Notes: generated by a model not told the origin, from the sequence alone. A stretch of DNA of 64,000 nt from Candidatus Bathyarchaeota archaeon (GCA_026014595.1 JAOZHY010000033.1:62001-126000), one strand, 5' to 3'. Counted from the first letter of the stretch, positions 50,956-60,728 are shown. A program made the numbers and translations.

Positions 50956-53954
50956 GCTATGCGCCTCCTGCGTTGGGCGTGGAGGAAATTCTTAGTCTCC
51001 CCGTTGATGAACTGCTTGCTCGTTTGGGCTCATCCTTCAGCGGTCTCAGTTCTGAAGATGTGGCGAACCGTCTGGAAGTCTATGGTCGCAATGAGCTTGC
51101 CAGAAGAAAGAAACGCGTGGGCATAGTCGAGTTTCTCATGCACTTCAGAAGCCCGCTGGTGATTATACTGATAATCGCCGCCTTGATTTCTGGCATCCTC
51201 CAAGAAATACCCAACATGATAATCATCCTCTCCATTGTATTCATCAGCGTAATCCTTGATTACTACCAGGAATCCAAAGCCAACCGCGCCGCGGAACTGT
51301 TGAAGGAAAAGGTAACCACCACCGCAACCGTGCTCAGGGACGGCGTCCGAAAAGAGGTGAAGCTTCCTGAAGTCGTTCCCGGCGACATCATTTACCTTTC
51401 CGCGGGAGATATAGCACCTGCAGACGCGAGGGTGATAAACGCAAAAGACTTGTTCATGAATCAGTCTGCGTTGACGGGTGAGTCGTTCCCAGTTGAAAAA
51501 ACTTCTGCGCCCATAACAGGGCAAGCCGCGTCGATTGTCCACTGGAATAATTACCTTTTCATGGGCACGTCGGTGGTGAGCGGAACCGCGACAGCCGTTG
51601 TGGTTAAGACGGGCGGCTCAACCGAGTACGGGAAAATCGCGAAAAGACTCGTTAGTGCTCTTCCAGAAACGGAGTTTGAACGCGGAATCAAGGGCTTCGG
51701 CTTTCTCATCATGCAGGTCACCATGCTTCTGGTTTTGTTCGTCTTTTTCGTGAACGCTCTGCTGGGTCGAGGCGTATTGGATTCGCTTCTGTTCTCCGTG
51801 GCTCTCGCGGTTGGCTTAACCCCTGAGCTGTTGCCCATGATTATCACAGTGAACCTCTCCAAAGGCGCCATCGCCATGTCCAAGAAAGGCGTCATCGTGA
51901 AACGCTTGTCAGCCATCGAGAACTTCGGCAGCATGAACGTTCTGTGCACTGACAAAACCGGAACTCTCACGGAGAACCGAATAACGCTGGTGTTGCACAT
52001 AGATGCGGAGGGAAACGAGAGCGACAAGATACTCCTGTACTCTTTCCTGAACAGTTACTTCCAGACAGGGTTAAAGAGTCCGCTAGATGATGCCATTCTG
52101 GCACACAAGGAACTTGACATTAGCGGCTTCCAGAAAATTGACGAAGTTCCCTTTGACTTTGTGCGCCGCCGCGTCTCCGTGGTTGTCGAGCACAAGAGGC
52201 AGCGGTTCTTAATTGCCAAAGGCGCCCCTGAAGAAATCCTGAAGGTTTGTTCTTACACCGAGCTTGCAGATGTACCATCTGACCTCACCGATACGCTGCG
52301 GAAACAAATTGGGCAGAAATTTTATGATTTAAGCAGCGACGGCTTCAGGGTTTTAGGTGTCGCCTACAAGAAACTCCGAAAGGAAAAAGCCGTTTACTCC
52401 GTCAACGACGAGACGGACATGGTTTTCCTCGGGTTCGTGGCGTTCCTGGATCCGCCAAAAGAAACCGCCAAGCAGTCACTGCAGCTTTTGAGCAAGGCGG
52501 GGATAGAGTTGAAAATCCTCACAGGCGATAACGAACTGGTCACCAGAAAAACCTGTGAGCAGCTGGGCTTCGAGGTAAAAGGCGTGGCGTTGGGCAGTGA
52601 GATTTCGCAGATGTCGGATGAAGGTCTCGCCCGAATCGTTGAGGAAGCCAACGTTTTTGCACGTGTCACGCCCGCACAGAAAGACCGCATAATTAACTTG
52701 TTGAAGGCTAATGGCCATGTCGTGGGCTTCATGGGCGACGGCATAAACGATGCGCCTTCTCTGAGAACTTCCGACGTAGGCGTGTCGGTTGACAACGCTG
52801 TAGACGTTGCAAAAGAATCTGCCGACATCATCCTGCTGAAGAATGACCTGACCGTGCTTGGCGAAGGAGTGCTGGAGGGACGGAAGACGTTCGGCAACAC
52901 CATGAAGTACATAATGATGGGTATCAGCTCAAACTTCGGCAACATGTTCAGTGTCGCCGGCGCCTCTCTGATTCTGCCTTTGCTTGGTTTCGATTTTCTG
53001 CCCATGCTTCCTATTCAGATTCTTCTCAACAACCTGCTTTATGACTTATCCCAGTCTACCATAACCACGGACAACGTTGACCCCGAGTATGTTGAGAAGC
53101 CTAAGCGGTGGGACATCGGTTTCATAAAGAACTTCATGATTTCTCTGGGACCCGTGAGCTCCATCTTCGACTTCTTAACCTTCTTCATCATGCTGTTTAT
53201 TTTTCTGCCAATGGTGCCAGCGTCCGCGCCGCCAACCCAGAAAGAGCACCTGTTCCAGACCGCCTGGTTCATTGAGTCGCTGGTCACCCAGACCCTTGTC
53301 ATCTTCGTGATTCGCACGCGGCACTCGCCGTTCTGGAAGAGCAAACCCGGCAGATTCCTAGTTATCAGCAGTTTTGGTATTGTGGCTTTCGCGTTGTTGG
53401 TGCCGTACACATTCTTGGGCGACAGATACTTCCTTTTTGTTCAGCCTCCGCTGACGTTTTTCGCTGTTTTGGCGGTGCTGGTAGCGGCTTACCTTCTTCT
53501 GGCTGAAGTGGTTAAAAACTGGTTCTACACACGGCACGCATATCGGTTAGAGCAAGTTTTGATTCCGAAGAGACGTGCAGCCCTTTACCTCAGCAGGACC
53601 ACGCGGTTTGTGCAGGACATCGTGGCGGTTGTGTGCCTCCGCGTGGAAGACGAAATCTCCATAAAGTCCCTAACTGACGACTTGGCGAGAAGCGTGGATT
53701 ACCCGTTCACGGCGGATGAGGTGGTGCAGAACCTTCACCATCTAAGACGCACGGGACTCGTCAGCATAGACTGGCACAAGCGAATCATAAAGCGTGAAAA
53801 GCCGATGAAAGAGTACGTGGCGACGCGCGTGGTGACTAATGAGATGTGGCCGACGATAATGCAGGATTGGCGAAGAATCAGCGAAACCATAGAAGCTGAA
53901 TACGGTGAAGCAAACCCAGACTACCGAGAACTGCTTTACCCGCAACAAAAATAA
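50949..53954 (+). CDS. mgtA: Mg2+-type P3B P-ATPase (MgtA-like) with C-terminal winged-helix-like extension
   Basis: 1001 residues. All P-type motifs are present: ALTGESFPVEK, VLCTDKTGTLTENRITL with phospho-Asp, GDNELVTRKTCEQLG and MGDGINDAPSLRTSDVGVSV; the N-terminal GLSSEDVANRLEVYGRNEL and the DSLLFSVALAVGLTPELLPM helix match MgtA/MgtB, which import Mg2+. The MgtA fold normally ends at VVKNWFYTRHAYR (about residue 866). A further 130 residues follow, including ISIKSLTDDLARSVDYPFTA and DEVVQNLHHLRRTGLVSIDW, which reads like a winged helix. Likely a cytoplasmic regulatory domain. GTG start with AGGA five bases upstream. Confidence 0.93.
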   Translation: MVGYAPPALGVEEILSLPVDELLARLGSSFSGLSSEDVANRLEVYGRNELARRKKRVGIVEFLMHFRSPLVIILIIAALISGILQEIPNMIIILSIVFISVILDYYQESKANRAAELLKEKVTTTATVLRDGVRKEVKLPEVVPGDIIYLSAGDIAPADARVINAKDLFMNQSALTGESFPVEKTSAPITGQAASIVHWNNYLFMGTSVVSGTATAVVVKTGGSTEYGKIAKRLVSALPETEFERGIKGFGFLIMQVTMLLVLFVFFVNALLGRGVLDSLLFSVALAVGLTPELLPMIITVNLSKGAIAMSKKGVIVKRLSAIENFGSMNVLCTDKTGTLTENRITLVLHIDAEGNESDKILLYSFLNSYFQTGLKSPLDDAILAHKELDISGFQKIDEVPFDFVRRRVSVVVEHKRQRFLIAKGAPEEILKVCSYTELADVPSDLTDTLRKQIGQKFYDLSSDGFRVLGVAYKKLRKEKAVYSVNDETDMVFLGFVAFLDPPKETAKQSLQLLSKAGIELKILTGDNELVTRKTCEQLGFEVKGVALGSEISQMSDEGLARIVEEANVFARVTPAQKDRIINLLKANGHVVGFMGDGINDAPSLRTSDVGVSVDNAVDVAKESADIILLKNDLTVLGEGVLEGRKTFGNTMKYIMMGISSNFGNMFSVAGASLILPLLGFDFLPMLPIQILLNNLLYDLSQSTITTDNVDPEYVEKPKRWDIGFIKNFMISLGPVSSIFDFLTFFIMLFIFLPMVPASAPPTQKEHLFQTAWFIESLVTQTLVIFVIRTRHSPFWKSKPGRFLVISSFGIVAFALLVPYTFLGDRYFLFVQPPLTFFAVLAVLVAAYLLLAEVVKNWFYTRHAYRLEQVLIPKRRAALYLSRTTRFVQDIVAVVCLRVEDEISIKSLTDDLARSVDYPFTADEVVQNLHHLRRTGLVSIDWHKRIIKREKPMKEYVATRVVTNEMWPTIMQDWRRISETIEAEYGEANPDYRELLYPQQK

Positions 53955-54085
53955 GTTAGGCGGCCTTTTTCAAAGCCACTGTTTGTTTCGCTTTAAATAG
54001 GGGAGAGGGAGGCGCCTCTGAGTAGACAGTTCTGAACGCAGCAAACAATCAGTTGAATCTATTTATGCCCGTAGGGAATAAACGG

Positions 54086-54295
54086 TTAGAAGCGCTTTTC
54101 CTTTTCTTTTTCCTTCATCTGCTTCAACATTTGCCCAGCGATGCTCGTCAGGAAGATTACGCTGAAAACCAGTACTCCAATTCCTATCTTGTACGCCAGT
54201 TGCATGTCGGAGTAGAGCACTGCGAAGACAAGCACCACCATGAGCGCAATGGTTAAGCCGTCTTGCACGGTGTTAGCGCTTAACTTAAAACTCAT
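54086..54295 (-). CDS. Small two-helix membrane protein
   Basis: 69 residues: MSFKLSANTVQDGLTIALMV begins helix 1 (LTIALMVVLVFAVLYSDM), helix 2 is KIGIGVLVFSVIFLTSIAG, and the tail is Lys/Glu rich (QMKEKEKEKRF). Not a recognised family. Convergent with the Mg-ATPase gene and upstream of the ArsR-type gene's stop. Confidence 0.55.
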   Translation of the reverse strand: MSFKLSANTVQDGLTIALMVVLVFAVLYSDMQLAYKIGIGVLVFSVIFLTSIAGQMLKQMKEKEKEKRF

Positions 54296-54361
54296 TCTTT
54301 TAACGTCGCCTTTTAAGGCGTCTTTCTCAGCGTCGCTTATTAATTTTCTCCCGAATTACCT

Positions 54362-54733
54362 CTATCCGCGACCAATATACGTCATTTTTGCCGCTTCCTT
54401 CTTCATATACTCCTTAAGCTTCTCTGGCGGAATGCACTCCGTAAGTCCAGGGCAATACTTGTTTACGTGAAATTCAAGAAGCCCGGAAAGCGGCTCAATA
54501 ATCTCCTTATTCACCGCAAAACGCTTCTCGTCACCAGACCCTTCCGAAAGAACTAACGCAGTACGCTCTAGCTTCTCCAAGTTTTCAGCCACAAGCGCCT
54601 GCTTCAGGTTCAAAGCCTCCGAAATCTCAGCTAAGCCCTTAGGTCCTTCTCTGAGAACATCGATTATGGCCAGCCGTGTATGGCTTGCCAGCGTGGAAAA
54701 GAACAAGTAGTTGGCTTCGTTCGAAAAATCCAT
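54362..54733 (-). CDS. ArsR-type winged-helix regulator
   Basis: 123 residues from ATG 54733. LFFSTLASHTRLAIIDVLRE followed by KGLAEISEALNLKQALVAEN and LEKLERTALVLSEGSG is the winged helix-turn-helix. The C-terminal part contains two Cys (YCPGLTEC) but no classical metal motif, so the effector is unknown. The longer frame upstream overlaps the threonine aldolase gene, but a TTTAAATAA box at 54783-54791 fits transcription from about 54760 and hence the shorter form. Confidence 0.85.
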   Translation of the reverse strand: MDFSNEANYLFFSTLASHTRLAIIDVLREGPKGLAEISEALNLKQALVAENLEKLERTALVLSEGSGDEKRFAVNKEIIEPLSGLLEFHVNKYCPGLTECIPPEKLKEYMKKEAAKMTYIGRG

Positions 54734-54854
54734 CCTCTGTGCACCTGTGCGAAGTAATGCTACAGTTGATACGACTGGCAGGTTATTTAAACCTGCTGAA
54801 AAACTTGATGCAGCGTGATCTGGAAAAATCAAGCGCACGGCAAGAAGCCAAAAA

Positions 54855-55910
54855 CTATCCAACACGCAGTTCACTCGACACCTTTTCGAGTGCCGCTATG
54901 GTTTTTTCAATGTGGTCTCTCTCAATCCCTCTGTGCGTAACCATTCGCACCACGTTCTTGCTATTCGTTAAGGCCAGAATGCCATCTTTCTCCAGTTTCG
55001 ACAGGAACAAATCATCCGCAACTCCCAAGTCGCTGATGTCAAAACATACCATGTTTGTCTGTACGCGCCTCATGTCTACACTAATCCCCCCTATCTTGGA
55101 AATTCCCTCCGCCAAACGCTTGGCATTTTCGTGGTCTTCTTTCAGCCTGTCTATCATCTTCTCCAAGGCAATGATACCTGACGCAGCAATTATGCCTGCT
55201 TGCCTCATTCCACCGCCTAAAACCTTCCTTATTTTCCGGGCTCTTTCAATGAATTCCTGAGTGCCAACAACTAACGAGCCGATTGGGCAGCTTAAACTCT
55301 TAGAAAGACAAAACATCAGATTATCAACATGCTTGGTGAACTCCTTAACGTCCACGTTTAGCGCGACTGCAGCGTTAAAAATTCTTGCGCCATCCATGTA
55401 GAGCTTCAAACCATGTGCCCTCACGACTTTGCTTATTGCACGTATCTGTTCAGGCGTTATGACGGTTCCGCCATGCCTGTTGTGCGTGTTCTCGATGCAG
55501 ACGAGCGCAAGCTCTGGAAAATGGATGTTCTTAGGTCGTATGGCGGCTTCCACATCTTTCGGGTCAAGCGCACCCATACTGCTCTTCAAAGGCCAGGGAA
55601 GCAACCCGGCAATCATTGAGATGCCGCCTACTTCGTACCAGTAAATGTGCGATTCAGCTTCAAGAATCACGAGCTCCCCGCGTTTTGTGTTGCTCATCAA
55701 AGAGACCAAGTTGGCTTGGGTTCCGCTTGTAACGAGAAGCGCTGCCTCCTTGCCCATCTTCTCAGCCGCCATTTCTTCAAGCTTGTTAACCGTTGGGTCT
55801 TCCCCGAAAACGTCATCCCCCAGTTCCGCATGCCGAATAGCCTCCAGCATTTCCTCAGTGGGCAAGGTGACAGTGTCGCTTCTCAAATCAATAATTTCTT
55901 TAGACGGCAT
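54855..55910 (-). CDS. ltaE: Low-specificity L-threonine aldolase
   Basis: 351 residues. IDLRSDTVTLPTEEMLEAIR at the start, GDDVFGEDPTVNKLEE, VTSGTQANLVSLM, ENTHNRHGGTV, KLYMDGARIFNAAVAL and the PLP-binding Lys in MFCLSKSLSCPIGSLVVG all match fold-type I aldolases. Splits threonine and allo-threonine to glycine and acetaldehyde. The first 120 residues are highly typical of LtaE. Divergent from the GAF gene across a TATA-rich gap. Confidence 0.96.
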   Translation of the reverse strand: MPSKEIIDLRSDTVTLPTEEMLEAIRHAELGDDVFGEDPTVNKLEEMAAEKMGKEAALLVTSGTQANLVSLMSNTKRGELVILEAESHIYWYEVGGISMIAGLLPWPLKSSMGALDPKDVEAAIRPKNIHFPELALVCIENTHNRHGGTVITPEQIRAISKVVRAHGLKLYMDGARIFNAAVALNVDVKEFTKHVDNLMFCLSKSLSCPIGSLVVGTQEFIERARKIRKVLGGGMRQAGIIAASGIIALEKMIDRLKEDHENAKRLAEGISKIGGISVDMRRVQTNMVCFDISDLGVADDLFLSKLEKDGILALTNSKNVVRMVTHRGIERDHIEKTIAALEKVSSELRVG

Positions 55911-56017
55911 TTCACTTCACTTTCCACAGATGCCTTATTACAATCGACTGCTATTTGAATAAATAATATTTAATAATACTGCGGAACGGAAACGGAAAGA
56001 GAACAAGGTGCAAAGTG

Positions 56018-56482
56018 ATGGATAAAAACGACCTGTTCAAAGTCCTGACAAAACGTGCAAACGAAATTCTCGGAAGCAGATTAAGTCGAGACGAAAAACT
56101 GAAAGCCATCTGCAAACTGCTCAGGGACAACGTTTCCTACTATAATTTTGTCGGCTTCTACATCGTGGATGAGAAGCGAAAAGAGTTAGTGCTCGGTCCC
56201 TTTGAAGGAGAACCAACCGAACATATTAGAATACCTTTCGGAGTAGGAATATGCGGTCAAGCCGCAAAGCTAAGAAAGCCATTCATCGTGCAGGATGTTA
56301 CAGAAGAAACGAACTATCTTTCATGCAGCGCAAATGTAAAAGCGGAAATCGTCATTCCCATTTTCCACAAAAACGAAGTCGTCGGAGAACTTGACATCGA
56401 CTCGCACATGCTTTCGCCGTTCACATCAGAAGATACGGAATTCCTTGAAAAAATAGCTGAACAAGTGGCAGAACTCCTCTAA
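56018..56482 (+). CDS. GAF-domain protein, probable free-methionine-(R)-sulfoxide reductase
   Basis: 154 residues. A single GAF domain: NFVGFYIVDEKRKELVLGPF, IPFGVGICGQAAKLRKPFIV and YLSCSANVKAEIVIPIFHKN followed by VVGELDIDSH. The fRMsr family keeps Cys in G-V-C-G and in the I-A-C-D segment before SEIV; here the GICG and YLSC positions match both. This makes catalysis plausible, but other GAF sensors look similar. ATG 56018 with AAGGTG seven bases upstream is preferred to GTG 56015. Confidence 0.8.
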   Translation: MDKNDLFKVLTKRANEILGSRLSRDEKLKAICKLLRDNVSYYNFVGFYIVDEKRKELVLGPFEGEPTEHIRIPFGVGICGQAAKLRKPFIVQDVTEETNYLSCSANVKAEIVIPIFHKNEVVGELDIDSHMLSPFTSEDTEFLEKIAEQVAELL

Positions 56483-56511
56483 ACACTATGGAAGAGATTG
56501 ATGAAATTCGT

Positions 56512-57456
56512 TTACGAGACCAGCAAGATGGCGACTACTATTAAAACCGCACCTACTCCTGAAATCACGGTAAAGACTTCGCCGAGGAAAACTGTGGAAA
56601 TTGTAACAGCAGCTATTATTTCAGTTAAGAGAACCACCGCCGAAGTCACAGGCGTAATATTCTTCAGTCCTTTCAGCCACAGGTAATAAGGCACCACCCA
56701 GCATAAAATCGCGGTGTAGAAGATGGCGACCCAAGCGTTCCACGGCAAAGAAGCATACGTCGCCGCAGAAAACGGTGCAGTTGGCAGCAACGGCAACATT
56801 GTAAAAAGCAAAAGCCACGTCATTGACTGAACCATGTTCCCGCTTTCTCGAACCAACGGTTTATTGTAGACTATGAAGACAGCCCACAGGACTCCAGCGC
56901 AGATTACAAGCAAGTCGCCCAACAACTCGCCGGCGCCGAACCCTGTAAAATTCAAGTTTGTTGTCATCAGCAACACTCCGAGAAGGCTTACCATGACGCC
57001 CACCGCTTTTCTGCCGCCTAAACGCTCCTTCAAGGCTATTGGACTTAATAGCGCGACCCACACGGCGCTAAGGTTAACAAACAATGATGATTCTGACGCC
57101 GATGCGTAAACCATGCCCGCGTACTGCATCAGGTATGCTACGCCGTTGATTACGCCTAGGAACAGGAGCAAGCGCTTCTTGCTAAAGTTGAAGCCAAAAT
57201 TCTTCGTTATCACCAGTACAAAAAGCATAGCAAGCGAAGCGACCAGAAAACGCAGGAAAACGAAGGTGTAAGCATCCATGTATTGCAAGCCGATTTTTAT
57301 GGCGGGAAAAGAGGTGCCCCACAGGGAACCCGCTAAAACTGTCAGCAGTACCGCTTTCTTCTTGTCATCCGCCAGATAACGCGTCCGCAAGAACCATTCC
57401 TTTCTTTCCAAGTCATAAATTGGAACCTTCTTAAGGCTTTTGCCGCAACCTAACAA
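56512..57456 (-). CDS. DMT-superfamily (EamA) transporter
   Basis: 314 residues, ten helices in two EamA repeats; LTVLAGSLWGTSFPAIKIGL and the GINGVAYLMQYAGMVYAS-like segment near 100 are typical of the first repeat, and VTSAVVLLTEIIAAVTISTV of the second. Exports small metabolites or amino acids; substrate unknown. The start is uncertain: TTG 57456 is the longest, and the first helix begins about 35 residues later. Confidence 0.88.
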   Translation of the reverse strand: MLGCGKSLKKVPIYDLERKEWFLRTRYLADDKKKAVLLTVLAGSLWGTSFPAIKIGLQYMDAYTFVFLRFLVASLAMLFVLVITKNFGFNFSKKRLLLFLGVINGVAYLMQYAGMVYASASESSLFVNLSAVWVALLSPIALKERLGGRKAVGVMVSLLGVLLMTTNLNFTGFGAGELLGDLLVICAGVLWAVFIVYNKPLVRESGNMVQSMTWLLLFTMLPLLPTAPFSAATYASLPWNAWVAIFYTAILCWVVPYYLWLKGLKNITPVTSAVVLLTEIIAAVTISTVFLGEVFTVISGVGAVLIVVAILLVS

Positions 57457-57512
57457 TCCTGATTACCCTAGAAGAACTACGAAAGTGATGGCAAGCATTT
57501 CCAAGCGTTCCT

Positions 57513-58727
57513 TCATGCATAGCGAATTTCTTCAGGCATTTTCACGTTTCTAAAATAGAACCAAAACATTACAATCGAGATGATGTAGAGTATTCCTGCC
57601 AAGAAAAAGGGTTCCGCCAATAGCCCCATTCCCATCAGCCACGCTCCAATGAACGTGCTTAACGCATTAGGCAATCTCCATAATGCACCGCTTATGCCCG
57701 ACGCTGCTCCTCGCTCGTCCTCTGCCACTAACCCCATAATCATCGACTGAGAAAGCGGACTTGCCATGTTCATAAGCAGCGCTCTCATGCTGTAAACTAA
57801 CCCGGCTAAAGCGTAATTGGGTGAAAGAGGTGTAAGGAACATGAAAACGGTTGACATCGCCTGTGTTATGACTATGGCTTTGGCAAGACCAAATTTTTTG
57901 GCTAACGGTGGAGCAGCCAGTATGGCTAAACCAATCAAGACGCTTGACACTGCCAAAATAGGTGCACTTATTTTATCCGAAATCCCGTATTGCAAATTAA
58001 ACCACAGCGTCATAAGAGGAACCACCATGCCTGCTCCGAAAGCAAGTACGGCGCTAGCCAAAGTATATTTGACCAGAACACTTTTTGATTTTCTCGGAAA
58101 CAAATCTGCGATGCTTGCCCGCGGTTTCTTGAGCATTTTTGACTCACTTACTTTGAGCATGATTAATGTAGAAACTAAACTTAAGACAGCTATCAAAACG
58201 AAGAGTAGCACATGACCTTCTTTGTCCGTGAACCCGGCAAGCTCAAAAACTGCTACCGCAGGCACCGCGAAACTGCCCACTCCAAAAGCCATGCTTTGGG
58301 CAAAGCCGTACAGGGAAAAGACGCTGGTTCTTTTTTCATCCATTGCTTTTTCCGCAAGTAGCGCGCTGCTTGACGCTAGAACAGCGGCTTCTGAGATGCC
58401 TTCCAAAACGGCGGCTGATAGCAGTATAAGAGGGTTTGTTGTTAGAGCGAAAACAACAAGAATTACGCTTGCCAGCACGTTACCAACGATGAGAAGTTTC
58501 TTTCTTCCATAAACGTCTGCGGCAACGCCTAGAAGAATGCTGGCGATGAAGGTAGAGATACCCATTAAAGATATCACTATTCCCGTAAAATCAGCAGGCA
58601 CCCCTTGAACGGTGGTTAGAAAGTATGCTATGTCAGTGAACAGTAAACCGTAGGCAACCGCGGGCAATATTGACGCGTATATTAGGTACTTTGCTTCTTT
58701 TGGCGTGCCGTTGTAGCTGCTGAACAC
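57513..58727 (-). CDS. Major facilitator superfamily transporter
   Basis: 404 residues with twelve helices. The loop-2 motif GVAADVYGRKKLLIVGNVLA and a second-half loop PPLAKKFGLAKAIVITQ are MFS signatures; VLEGISEAAVLASSSALLAE is the motif C region. Polyspecific drug- or sugar-efflux-like branch, substrate unknown. Starts at GTG 58727. Confidence 0.9.
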   Translation of the reverse strand: MFSSYNGTPKEAKYLIYASILPAVAYGLLFTDIAYFLTTVQGVPADFTGIVISLMGISTFIASILLGVAADVYGRKKLLIVGNVLASVILVVFALTTNPLILLSAAVLEGISEAAVLASSSALLAEKAMDEKRTSVFSLYGFAQSMAFGVGSFAVPAVAVFELAGFTDKEGHVLLFVLIAVLSLVSTLIMLKVSESKMLKKPRASIADLFPRKSKSVLVKYTLASAVLAFGAGMVVPLMTLWFNLQYGISDKISAPILAVSSVLIGLAILAAPPLAKKFGLAKAIVITQAMSTVFMFLTPLSPNYALAGLVYSMRALLMNMASPLSQSMIMGLVAEDERGAASGISGALWRLPNALSTFIGAWLMGMGLLAEPFFLAGILYIISIVMFWFYFRNVKMPEEIRYA

Positions 58728-58935
58728 TTTTGATGTTAACCTCGTGTTCAGACGATTCTATCTACTTGCATAACTATTTTTCCATGCGGTTGCCAATATT
58801 CTTTGTAACTAAATCTCAATTGTGTTATTTTCCACCACCAACAGAGCGTAACAATGCGGAGGTTCCGATTTTCCGGTTTTGCCACTGTGAGCTTACAAAA
58901 AGAGAAAGCTCAGAAAGATTCCGAAGCGTGATGCT

Positions 58936-59142
58936 CTATTCGATTTTGCCCCACTTAACGCGATTCCAGAATCTTTCGTGAAAGTAATACAAAATCATTG
59001 TTATCACGTTGTAGATGCCTCCGATGGCAACAGCGACATCCAGTCTAGCGGTCAACAGGTATGATACAACAATGCTCACTACGATACAGATGAATCGCCA
59101 GACAATAGACTTTGCAATGGACCTCTTTCTAGTTTCCTTCAT
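58936..59142 (-). CDS. DUF2061 membrane protein
   Basis: 68 residues. SIAKSIVWRFICIVVSIVVS, AIGGIYNVITMILYYFHERF and WNRVKWGK are the DUF2061 markers. Two helices; function unknown (members are linked to sulfur or quinone metabolism only by context). The start is ATG 59142, not the longer open frame, because a TTTATATA box 28 bases upstream gives a leaderless transcript. Confidence 0.88.
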   Translation of the reverse strand: MKETRKRSIAKSIVWRFICIVVSIVVSYLLTARLDVAVAIGGIYNVITMILYYFHERFWNRVKWGKIE

Positions 59143-59166
59143 ATGCTTCCACTTCGTTCTCGAGCA

Positions 59167-59174
59167 TATATAAA
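59167..59174 (-). promoter_or_regulatory. TATA box of the DUF2061 gene
   Basis: TTTATATA on the minus strand, centred 28 bases before ATG 59142, which is therefore the likely first transcribed codon. Confidence 0.65.
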
Positions 59175-59310
59175 CTTCTTTTGAATTAACGGTTTTTGCA
59201 AGATGTACAGAATTTTTAATGGCATACGCGTCTCTTTTTGCTGCCGCAGAATGGCGTGACTGCGAACACTTAATAGAAAGTAACGGCAAAGTAAATTCAG
59301 GAGAAGGAAA

Positions 59311-60240
59311 TTGACAAGTTTTAACAATATTCTCGTGCCAATTGACGATTCGCTTCAGTCCAGAATCGCGCAGGAAATGGCGGTCTTTATAAGCAAATTG
59401 TTCAAATCGCAGGTCGCTATTATGCACGTTATTCCAAATGAGGTGTTGACTCCAGGACAGACTTACACTCAGAGAGAAAATTACATACCGATAAGCACTG
59501 CCACTGGACAGTTTCCGAGAACTTTAAGTCTTCCCAAAACTAGAGAAAACGTCTTTCCAGAAGAGGTAGTCAGAGAAGTGATTGAACAGTACAGGAATGC
59601 TGGAAAAACATTACTTGCCAAGAGTGCATCATTGTTTGCCGAAGAAGGCATTGCTGTCAAAGAAATACTTGTGGACGGAAACGACACGGCTGAAACCATA
59701 ATCGCCGAAGCTGAAGCTGGAAACTACGACCTCATCATAATGGGCAACAGCGCCAACGAAGAGAATGAGCTTGACCTCCACCTCGGCAGCGTCGCAAAAG
59801 AAGTCGCCTCAAGCGTTAAAACTTCCATTCTGATAGTCAGGAAAAAAAGAGAAGCGAAGAAAATTCTGATACCCGTTGACGGTTCAGCCAAAGATGAGCA
59901 GACATTACAAACAGCTCGCATGATAGCACACGCAGCTGGCGCCAAAATAGTTCTGCTTCACGTTCAAGAAAAAACCATCTTAAGGTTGAGACCTGAAATC
60001 AAGGAAATCGGTCTTCAAATCCTTAAGAACGCCTCAAAGATGATTGAAGGGACTCAATCTGAACAGAAACTCGTTGCTGGCGACCCTGCCAAAGCTATAA
60101 TTCAAACAGCCGAACAAGCTGACGTTGACTTGATCGTCATGGGTAGCGGTGAACGCAGCACTCTGAGAGGGTTCTTTCTGGGAAGCGTAAGCGATCATGT
60201 TCTCAACCATGCAACTGTTCCTGTCCTACTCGTAAAATGA
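59311..60240 (+). CDS. Universal stress protein with two USP domains
   Basis: 309 residues. Domain 1: NNILVPIDDSLQSRIAQEMA and LIIMGNSANEEN; domain 2: KKILIPVDGSAKDEQTLQTA and LIVMGSGERSTLRGFFLGSV followed by SDHVLNHATVPVLLV. The second has the G-x2-G-x9-G-S/T ATP-binding pattern; the first is degenerate. Likely a tandem dimer acting in stress responses. TTG 59311 follows GGAGAAGGAAA. Confidence 0.92.
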   Translation: MTSFNNILVPIDDSLQSRIAQEMAVFISKLFKSQVAIMHVIPNEVLTPGQTYTQRENYIPISTATGQFPRTLSLPKTRENVFPEEVVREVIEQYRNAGKTLLAKSASLFAEEGIAVKEILVDGNDTAETIIAEAEAGNYDLIIMGNSANEENELDLHLGSVAKEVASSVKTSILIVRKKREAKKILIPVDGSAKDEQTLQTARMIAHAAGAKIVLLHVQEKTILRLRPEIKEIGLQILKNASKMIEGTQSEQKLVAGDPAKAIIQTAEQADVDLIVMGSGERSTLRGFFLGSVSDHVLNHATVPVLLVK

Positions 60241-60336
60241 AAGTAGTTTGGGACAGCAGTTTTAGATTTAGTTGCAAACGTGTGGTTGGAAAGACAATAT
60301 AAGTGGGATGACCTCAATGGTTAGGATTGAAGAATA

Positions 60337-60702
60337 ATGGCGCGACCATCTTGGCAGATGCAGTCAATCTGGCTCCTTCAGAGAAACCTGATTATTTGGG
60401 CAGTTAACGGCTTATTATTTGCGATTTTAGTTATGTTTGGTTTCAACTTGGCTGACCTTGCTTTATCGGGTTATTTCTCCAAGATAACACTGCTTGAAAC
60501 AGGCATCGCTTTCTTAGTAGGAGGGGTTCTTGCATTTTCAGGCTCTATTCTGCCCAGTAAAGTCAAGGAGTACCTTCGTAAGTCAGAGGAGCAATGGTCG
60601 ATTGAAAAGCTTCGCAAAAGCGAAAAAAGAGCAAACAAATACATTCTCCTTGCTGCTATATTGTTTGTCGAATCAATAGCAGTTTCATTTTTGGGAGTTT
60701 GA
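60337..60702 (+). CDS. Small membrane protein, unknown
   Basis: 121 residues. Three hydrophobic segments: NGLLFAILVMFGFNLADLAL, ETGIAFLVGGVLAFSGSILP and a C-terminal ILLAAILFVESIAVSFLG, joined by a basic loop (VKEYLRKSEEQWSIEKLRKS). No known family. A TATA-like ACAATATAAG at 60293-60302 is well placed for the ATG. Confidence 0.7.
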   Translation: MARPSWQMQSIWLLQRNLIIWAVNGLLFAILVMFGFNLADLALSGYFSKITLLETGIAFLVGGVLAFSGSILPSKVKEYLRKSEEQWSIEKLRKSEKRANKYILLAAILFVESIAVSFLGV

Positions 60703-60728
60703 TGAAAAAGAAAAAAGAGGAAGAGAGG

